Shown here one piece after another: positions 58,213 to 64,000 of a stretch of 64,000 bases of DNA. Position 1 is the stretch's first letter; every line of letters begins with the position of its first letter. The stretch is taken from positions 29,340,177-29,404,176 of the forward strand of contig JAJEKV010000001.1 of NCBI GenBank assembly GCA_021234155.1, written 5' to 3'. Under the pieces are notes generated by a model. The model had not been told where the DNA came from. It saw only the letters and a list, made by a program, of their open reading frames with translations, and did no database searches. The stretch comes from Isoetes taiwanensis (lineage: Eukaryota; Streptophyta; Lycopodiopsida; Isoetales; Isoetaceae). Both the position numbers and the translations under genes were made by a program.

Positions 58213-58403
58213 TTTCGCACCGTAGTCACGGTGCGAAATTGCGCCCTCCAAAAACTTTGGAACCACTATTTTCGCACCGTGGCCACGGTGCGAAATAGAC
58301 TTTCCCAAAGAATGTGGAATAGTCATTTTCGCACCGTGGCCACGGTGCGAAATAGACCTTCCCACAGAATATGGAATAGTCATTTTCGCACCGTGGCCAC
58401 GGT
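58213..58403. repeat. Palindrome array 3 (four units)
   Basis: Units at 58213-58238, 58270-58295 and 58327-58352, plus a right-truncated one at 58384-58403. Spacing is exactly 57 bp. The second and third are perfect 26-bp palindromes with centre GTGGCCAC. The linkers (AGACCTTCCCACAGAATATG and so on) differ from those of the other arrays. Confidence 0.92.
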
Positions 58404-58522
58404 CAACACTAGTAGATAAATGCACAGCCGCAATAAATAGAATTGCAAATAATTACAGATAAATATAAAACACTCATGACGATAAATACTAAAACACTCA
58501 TATATTAAGAAACAAAAAAGTG

Positions 58523-59359
58523 TTACAAAAGGATGCTAAGGGAGGCATCCACGGAAGTATAATCGTTGGCCTGCACAGTAACACGTCCTCTGTGCACACA
58601 ACAGCGGACACTGTCCTCAAAGAGGCTAATTAGATGAGCCTCTGCTGCCTCTTGCAGTATGTCCAAGGCCTCTGCCTGGATTCTATTCACCTCCTCCTCC
58701 ACCATCGGGACGAAGTCTGGTGCTCTGTCCCTCCTCTTGCTCCTTGCTTCCTTCCTCCTCTCAATAATTTCCTGCATCTCAAACCTGACCATTCTAGCGA
58801 AGGCAAGCTTGGGAATCAGAGGCTGGGTGCGTGCCTGCCAGTACCTGATCTCCCTCAAAGCCTGAGTGCCAGGAGGAGCACCCTTCATCTTCTCAGGGCC
58901 ACCATATCTAACACTAGGCTCCCCTTCCTTAGGCTTCCGCTTATTACCAAGCTTATCAGTCTCCTTGCCTGCATCTCTCTCAGCTTGTCTCGCACTAGGA
59001 ACAAGCCTAGGAGGCTTTGCCGGCTCGGATTTCTTCGGCCTGGATTTCAGCTTTCGCCGGGGCTTCCTAGAACCTTTTCCACTCGAACTAGGGTTCCCGG
59101 GATCAACATCTTTGGTCCACGATGATGATCTTTGGGGCGGCTGATCCGGCTGATCTTCTTTGGACCGGTGATCTTTGATCTTGCTGGCCCGTCGATCCTG
59201 GCGATCATCTTTGGACCCGGTGATGCGGGTCATCTTTGCACTTCCATAGTCTGCAGTTCTTCCTCCCCCCACCAGCGCCAAAGCGTTTGGGAATGCAATA
59301 GTGGTCCCAACGTCGAGGACGAGGAGATAGCGATTCATGAGCCACCATGGCCCGGTCAA
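58523..59359 (-). CDS. Divergent histone H3-fold protein with long basic tail
   Basis: Intact 278-residue frame. Residues 162-205 (PPGTQALREIRYWQ, LIPKLAFARMVRFEM) match the H3 alphaN and alpha1 region. Residues 223-270 (AEALDILQEAAEAHLISLFED, then VHRGRVTVQANDY) match alpha2, loop 2 and alpha3. Loop 1 has about a dozen extra residues rich in Arg/Lys relative to canonical H3. The canonical tail is replaced by ~160 Lys/Arg/Pro/Ser-rich residues, and the C-terminus lacks the usual ARRIRGERA. A longer loop 1 and a divergent tail are typical of CENH3, but alpha2 is H3-like; a viral H3 homologue is another possibility. The true start could be the Met at 59233, because sequence before it is repetitive. 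Array 3 follows its 3' end. Confidence 0.7.
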   Translation of the reverse strand: MTGPWWLMNRYLLVLDVGTTIAFPNALALVGGGRTADYGSAKMTRITGSKDDRQDRRASKIKDHRSKEDQPDQPPQRSSSWTKDVDPGNPSSSGKGSRKPRRKLKSRPKKSEPAKPPRLVPSARQAERDAGKETDKLGNKRKPKEGEPSVRYGGPEKMKGAPPGTQALREIRYWQARTQPLIPKLAFARMVRFEMQEIIERRKEARSKRRDRAPDFVPMVEEEVNRIQAEALDILQEAAEAHLISLFEDSVRCCVHRGRVTVQANDYTSVDASLSILL

Positions 59360-59559
59360 CCGGCCAAAGCACGGCCGTGTGTAGACCCCCCAATGGTTTC
59401 AACACGTAATCCGCTCATTACACAAGAACTGGAATGGCGTGACTCCGTCTTGGGACATGGATGACATCAACTTTGGGCCACACGACGCGTAAGACCCGGC
59501 GGCTTCCTCCAATGTCTCCGCTCGAGGGGGTGGGGAACGGCAGGCGGTGTTGGATTGGA

Positions 59560-59883
59560 TCAGTTGTGTCCCTTTGCTACCACAATCTGATCATCCAGGC
59601 TGGAATATTGTGGCGGGCGGTTCGCGCCACGAAAAACTCCTTCCCCAACAACCTTACCAGTGCTCAGCAAGGTGACCCGACTAGGAAGCACGGTCGGGTT
59701 TTCGAAATATTCGTCCACACTATTACTAATAGTGTGGACGACATTTCCAAGGGTTTGCCCGAAGTCTTCTGTAAGGACAACCTCCTCTACGTCCATCTGC
59801 TGGCTTGTGATGGGAATAACTGCCTCGCCCTCTGTGATTGGAATAGAAGTCACCGGCCACGCTAGTAATGACCTCATCAACAT
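59560..59883 (-). CDS. Hypothetical open frame
   Basis: A 107-codon minus-strand frame between the H3-like gene and array 4, with acidic MDVEEVVLTEDFGQTLGN and VRTISNS-type text. It might be an upstream exon or an independent gene. Overlapping plus-strand frames of similar length exist, so the choice of strand rests only on its neighbours' direction. Confidence 0.25.
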   Translation of the reverse strand: MLMRSLLAWPVTSIPITEGEAVIPITSQQMDVEEVVLTEDFGQTLGNVVHTISNSVDEYFENPTVLPSRVTLLSTGKVVGEGVFRGANRPPQYSSLDDQIVVAKGHN

Positions 59884-60019
59884 GCCGGGCGCTGGTCAAA
59901 GCGCCTCATTTTGTGGGATTTGAGCTAAGCGCCTTCCATGGACATGGCGGATTTTAGCAAGGAGAAGAAATTCAATTAAGCAATATTATCCGTCCCGATC
60001 CCATAAACCCCTACAGCGA

Positions 60020-60455
60020 AAAATGTTCGGTAGCCACGGTTAAATCAGGCAGTCCAAAACTACGCCGACATCTTTGTTTTAAGCACACCGTAGCCACGGG
60101 TCGCGAAATAGGGCGATCAAAAAGCTGCTAGACGACTTTTTTGCTGCGACCGTAGCCGCGGTCGCGAAATCGCGGCGATCAAAAACTCGCCGACATCTGT
60201 TTTCGCCACCGTAGCCGCGGGCGAAATAGGGCAGTCAAAAGCTCGCAGACTGTTTTTTTGCGACCGTAGCCACCGCGTCTAAATCGGCAGTCAAAAATCG
60301 CCGACATCATGTTTTCGCACCGTAGCCACGGTGCGAAATAGGGTAGTCCAAAAATTGCCGACCCTTTGTTAGATCCTTTGTAGCCGCGGTCTTGAAATCG
60401 CATGGACCAAAACTGCTTACATCCTGTTTTCGCACTGTAGCCACCATTAAAGAAT
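60020..60455. repeat. Palindrome array 4 (about eight units, mostly decayed)
   Basis: Centres lie near 60034, 60095, 60155, 60215, 60268, 60328, 60385 and 60442. Only 60313-60338 is intact. The centres read GTAGCCAC, the reverse-complement orientation of array 5. Linkers are GGGCAGTC-AAAA and GCCGACATC. Variation falls largely at CAG and CTG positions of the linkers and at CpG-rich arms, so some of it may be sequence error. Confidence 0.85.
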
Positions 60456-60623
60456 ACCTAACATATACATCTAACAAGGATTTATTGCTCACATTGAAGT
60501 CTAACAATTAATGAATATCATAAATGAACATTCATACAAAAGCAATTTCGTCATATGAAAACAATTGATACATTATAGAAAAGACAATTTATAGAAAAGA
60601 CATTATATTCATACATAAGTTTT

Positions 60624-62136
60624 TTAAGTACATTTCCTTTTCTTGGCATCAGGGCCTGTAGTACCCGAATCAAAATCTCCTAAGTCCTCTTCTTTTACTC
60701 CAGCCCCAATTGCATCTAACAGATACAATATGTCAGGGTCCTTCTGTGCACAGGACAAGCGCAGTGTTTCCTTGTCCGCTCCACCCAAGCCTAGAGCTGC
60801 TTTATTTGCAAAAAGCAGTACATTTTGAAGCCCCGAAGACATACATTGCGATAGCCCTATCTCTTTGCTACCACTTTCGATCATAGTTTGAGGCTAGGGG
60901 CACGCGTGTTGCCGACTAATGACAGAGCCTTAAGCTTGAGGACCTCCTGTACTCCAGATGGACTATATTTATTGTGAAACACAATAATTTCCCCCTTGTG
61001 AAGGTAGCCCATATAATGTGCAATACTGGCGTCCCTACCTAGGGTGACTCTCTGATGCCTTGCACAGAAGTCATCAATAAATAACTCCTGCATAAAAGAA
61101 ACATCAGATTCAAGAAGAAATAGAAAATGAAACCAGATAAATACCTCTCTTTTGTCCCGTTCGACAACAGCTGGGTTTGTTATTTTGAAAGCGGACTTCG
61201 ACAGCTCACGTTCTATGAATTCAGAAGCAGTGTTTGAAGAGCTAGCGACTTCAAATTTGACATCTTTCTTTGCTTCATACCACGCTTCGACTTGCTTTGC
61301 ATGACAATTTCAAATGCATCCTCACGGAGGTATTGAGGATCCATCATAAGTCACGGCCTCCATCATTTGTGCGGGGACATCGGTCTCAAAGTCTATAAGT
61401 CCTCGGGCCTACAACATGGGCATATATCTGGCCCAATATCTCGTCTTCTCTCAACCCTGTCACTTCAGATATGTCCGGCAGCAACAAGTATGGTTTCCCA
61501 CCTACATGGATGGGATATGCTTCTGATAGCCCCCAAGTAGATAACTTTTTCTCGGAGACCTCCTGTTCCACAACCTCGATCTCCTCATTTTCCAGTACGA
61601 GCTTCTCTTCCTCAGGATCTATCGGCTCCTCTCGGTGAGGCGGGCGTGCTTTTTTCGACACATTGCACTTGAAGAAGAACTGGCATCTTTGCTTGGCTTA
61701 GTGTAAATCATGTATGTGCTGAACATGATATCTAGGCCGAAAAAACTTTCCTTCCCCTCTTGCCTGCACAGTTCTGCAGGTAGTTTCTTCAAGAACCTTC
61801 TTATTCGGTCATGATCAGGTTTCGGAAACATCTTAAGAAAAGCTTGGATGCTTAGTGAAGGCAAACCAGTCACAGGACATGGTTTCACGTCAGGACCAGC
61901 TCCAGCCATGAAGCTATGAAGGATGCCGCCATATGCATCGATAAACCTGTTACACTCGCCATAATGTCTACGCTCGGGCAAAATTATTATATACGGTGGT
62001 TGCATCCCTTTGGCTCCTCTAACTCCTCCTCGAACTCTTCGGGATGTTTTCGGCCGAAAATCCGTTCTTTCTCCACTATTTTGTCATACCATGTGCTAAA
62101 CAGCTCCCATGCCTTATCTGACCCGCTATTTGCCAT
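60624..62136 (-). CDS. Unknown multi-exon gene, frames interrupted
   Basis: Successive minus-strand frames read as one protein of about 450 residues. Start MANSGSDKAWELF at 62136; 62005-61619 with YGECNRFIDAYGGILHSF and FLKKLPAELCRQEGKE; 61661-61386, acidic then AYPIHVGGKPYLLLPDISEV; 61250-61145; 61087-60881 with ELFIDDFCARHQRVTLG; and 60884-60624 ending in basic KKRKCT. A short intron fits 61088-61144 (GTATTT at the donor, TTATGCAG at the acceptor), joining DKRE to ELFIDDF. The other joins need single-base frame changes near 61990, 61640, 61300 and 60885, which may be sequence errors. No family is recognised. Its 3' end faces array 4 and its 5' end array 5. Confidence 0.5.
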
Positions 62137-62216
62137 TCTCGTGGAGCAGCGCCTCGATTTATGACACTTAGAATGTGAGCGCCTTTGTAGCGGCTTGATT
62201 TGCAATAGAGACTAAG

Positions 62217-62578
62217 AACGTGGCAACGATGCGAAAATAACACTTCCTTAATTTATGCTATGCACAAATTCGCACCGTGGCTACGGTGCGAAAACAAGAC
62301 TTCGATAAGTTATTCTATTCACAATTTCGCACCGTGGCTACGGTGCGAAAATACCCATTCCATTTTTTATTCTGTGCACATTTTCGCATCGTGGCTACGG
62401 TGCGAAAACAACACTTCAATATCTTATTGTATGTATAACTTCGCATCGTGGCTACGGTGCGAATATACCCCTTTCTTTTTTTATGCTATGCACATTTTCG
62501 CACCGTGGCTACGGTGCGAAAATGGCCCTTCCATATTTTATGAGAGCCACAATTTCGCACCGTAAGTACGGTGTGAAA
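62217..62578. repeat. Palindrome array 5 (seven units)
   Basis: A half unit at 62217-62237, then units near 62268-62293, 62324-62350, 62381-62407, 62440-62463, 62494-62521 and 62553-62578. Spacing is 55-59 bp. The centre is always GTGGCTAC except in the last, decayed unit. The linkers are AT-rich, vary more than in array 1, and end in TATGCACA-like words. The array lies just upstream of the minus-strand gene at 60624-62136. Confidence 0.92.
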
Positions 62579-62689
62579 ACACATCCACAATCAGAGTTGT
62601 ACATAACATGGCTACTTTAAGTCTTATATCCCAATGAAAGCAAATGTTTGCAATTAATATACAATAGATCTCCAGTTAACAATCACTTA

Positions 62690-63900
62690 TATTTATATTA
62701 GATAGATTCATATCTGAGATATGACTTTGGGGGCATGCATGACCCCAATTTATAGCATTCTTTCTGCGCTTTCCCACCTTACGGCCATCTATCATGAAAT
62801 GGAAGAAGTTTAAGTCATCTCAAACTCAATTGGCGAACATCGAATAGAGACCACTCGCTCTCCGCTCTCGGACTTTTGAACGGTGATTATCCTTATGAAT
62901 GTTCAAGTCTATGACAACGGAATGAGTGCCATCATTGTCATCTTGTTCGACAGGAATCGGGCGTACTTTCTTCCTTCACGGACATTTCGCCATCTCCTAT
63001 ACTTAAAAGTGACATCTGAGTTTGCTTCGAATGCAATATCGAACCGAACCGTGTCTCGACTTATCACGCATTCGGTACATTCAGCTCCATCGTGAAGTCG
63101 AGCACTCCAACCTTCAAGAAATACACTATCTAAAAACTATCCGCCCATTTGTTGAAGCTGTAAACATCTTCAAGGTCTTCTTTACATTGTCGGGCGCTCT
63201 TGAATATGGCAATGAGCAGATCAATTCCTAAATTTATCTTCACATGCCCATGAGACTCCTCCCTTCTCCTTCAATGCCGTGAACATTTCCTGCGACAACT
63301 TACTCCGTGCTAATAAGATAGAAGTGGCATCCAGAGGCCTGCAGTATAAATCGGACAGGCTGGGCAATGGAAGCTCAGTTAGCTTGGATCTTCGTGGAGA
63401 GTATTCATACCTCCAGAACCATATACCCCTTTCTCTGAGCTGTACTGGTGTGCTACCTTCGAACAACAAGCAGCCCATATCTTGGTGAAAGCAATGGAAA
63501 ACACTGCTTATCGAGTGTGAAGAGACAGTGTTCTCCACATCAAATATACACAAACCTGAGAGAATGGGAATGAACTGGATAAGTAACTGAACTAATTTGA
63601 ATATGGATTGCATAGAATTACATACTCACAATTTGCTTCTAACCGTGGGAAAGTTCGTCGCTTGCTTATTTTTTCTTTTGCCATATCTGTTGGAGTGTAT
63701 ACATGCCTTACTTGTACAAATATCTCTTTGCCTGATCGAAATCCGACCACCAAAGCCTTCCAATGTGCAGAAACATCATTTTTCCTGCATCTTTTGACTC
63801 GCCATTCACCTCGCATTGCAGGTTGGAGTGTAACAAAGCTCCCGGTCGACACCACGAAGCTTTCAAACTCATTTCCGACTGTGATAGAGCTTATAGCCAT
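62690..63900 (-). CDS. BAH-like domain protein, multi-exon, possibly continuing off the window
   Basis: 63900-63630 encodes SITVGNEFESFVVSTGSFV, WRVKRCRKND, WKALVVGFRSG, then VQVRHVYTPTDMAKEK, the usual layout of a BAH domain, which reads histone or other chromatin marks. A consensus intron (GTGAGT donor, CTCTCAG acceptor) fits 63556-63629. It joins LEAN-C to LCIFDVENTVSSH, completing the domain. The protein then continues through 63221 and, with frame changes near 63235 and 63140, down to at least 62909 (CVISRDTVRFDIAFEANSDV). A further basic GRKVGKRRKNA lies near 62780. A donor-like ATCAAG-GTAAAA near 63972 and acceptor TGACTAG before the Met suggest an upstream exon beyond the window. The acceptor of that exon would make this Met internal. 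Confidence 0.5.
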
Positions 63901-64000
63901 CTAGTCACAGAATTCAAATCAGAATGTGGAGCGGAATCGAAATACTAGGAAAGGCTACGCGATTTTACCTTGATCGAAGTTTTTCTGTGGTCGAAACTCC

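Noticed and set aside
58634-59144. Plus-strand frames of 92-163 codons over the histone-like gene
   Set aside because: They are antisense shadows; only the minus frame shows a recognised fold.
54494-62578. CRISPR-like appearance of the palindrome arrays
   Set aside because: Repeats are palindromic and evenly spaced, but linkers are nearly identical within arrays instead of unique, no cas genes are present, and the DNA is plant nuclear.
1-64000. tRNA, rRNA or organellar inserts
   Set aside because: No tRNA-like arms, rRNA cores or plastid/mitochondrial genes were recognised by eye on either strand; a covariance search was not possible.

Overview
The window is repeat-dominated nuclear DNA from a land plant. 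The evidence is Ty3/gypsy polyprotein pieces, a hAT-like transposase gene with GT-AG introns, a LINE reverse transcriptase relic, PPR-protein relics, and miniature transposons. I see no rRNA, tRNA, organellar or bacterial genes. A fern or another non-seed plant with a large genome is my guess, but the sequence alone does not prove it.

Large-scale layout. Two long blocks are repeated. Block A occurs at 1-7172, 27981-29455 (shortened) and 44908-54008. Block B occurs at 19118-27980 and 38925-44907 and holds the 3' end of an LTR retrotransposon plus the host DNA flanking it. The simplest reading is a tandem segmental duplication of this neighbourhood followed by copy-specific insertions. These are a 4.6-kb inverted-repeat transposon at 20606-25193, a 603-bp hAT-type element at 42385-42987, a 1.07-kb two-unit insertion at 43424-44492, and a 0.5-kb element at 46979-47503. 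In three of these cases the other copy supplies the empty site.

1-9026: block A with a ~430-bp repeat family, a PPR relic, a broken copy of an uncharacterised transposase-like gene, and a LINE relic ending in poly(A). 9027-15340: 5' LTR and the gag-protease-RNase H-RT half of a Ty3/gypsy element. 15750-18241 (minus): hAT-like transposase gene. 18243-29455: partial LTR, flank, 4.6-kb transposon and a block A piece. 29456-35760: degenerate sequence with an RT relic and an FCP1/NIF-type phosphatase relic. 35761-40198: RNase H-integrase half of the Ty3 element and its 3' LTR. TGTTG/CAACA termini and the 5-bp duplication GTATC link the outer LTRs. 40199-54360: flank and block A again, with the better copy of the transposase-like gene.

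54400-64000 differs from the rest. It is a compact island of mostly minus-strand genes separated by five arrays of a 26-bp palindrome (arm TTTCGCACCGTGG and its reverse complement) with a period near 57-60 bp. Its genes include two paralogues of an unknown family, a divergent histone H3-fold protein with a long basic tail, a BAH-like gene with a consensus intron, and an unrecognised multi-exon gene. The arrays lie only between genes, and one array-plus-gene module is duplicated. This is the best candidate here for something undescribed.

Caveat on base quality. Copies of the same repeat differ mostly at CAG and CTG sites, the plant CHG methylation context. Many frameshifts may therefore be consensus errors in methylated repeats rather than real mutations.
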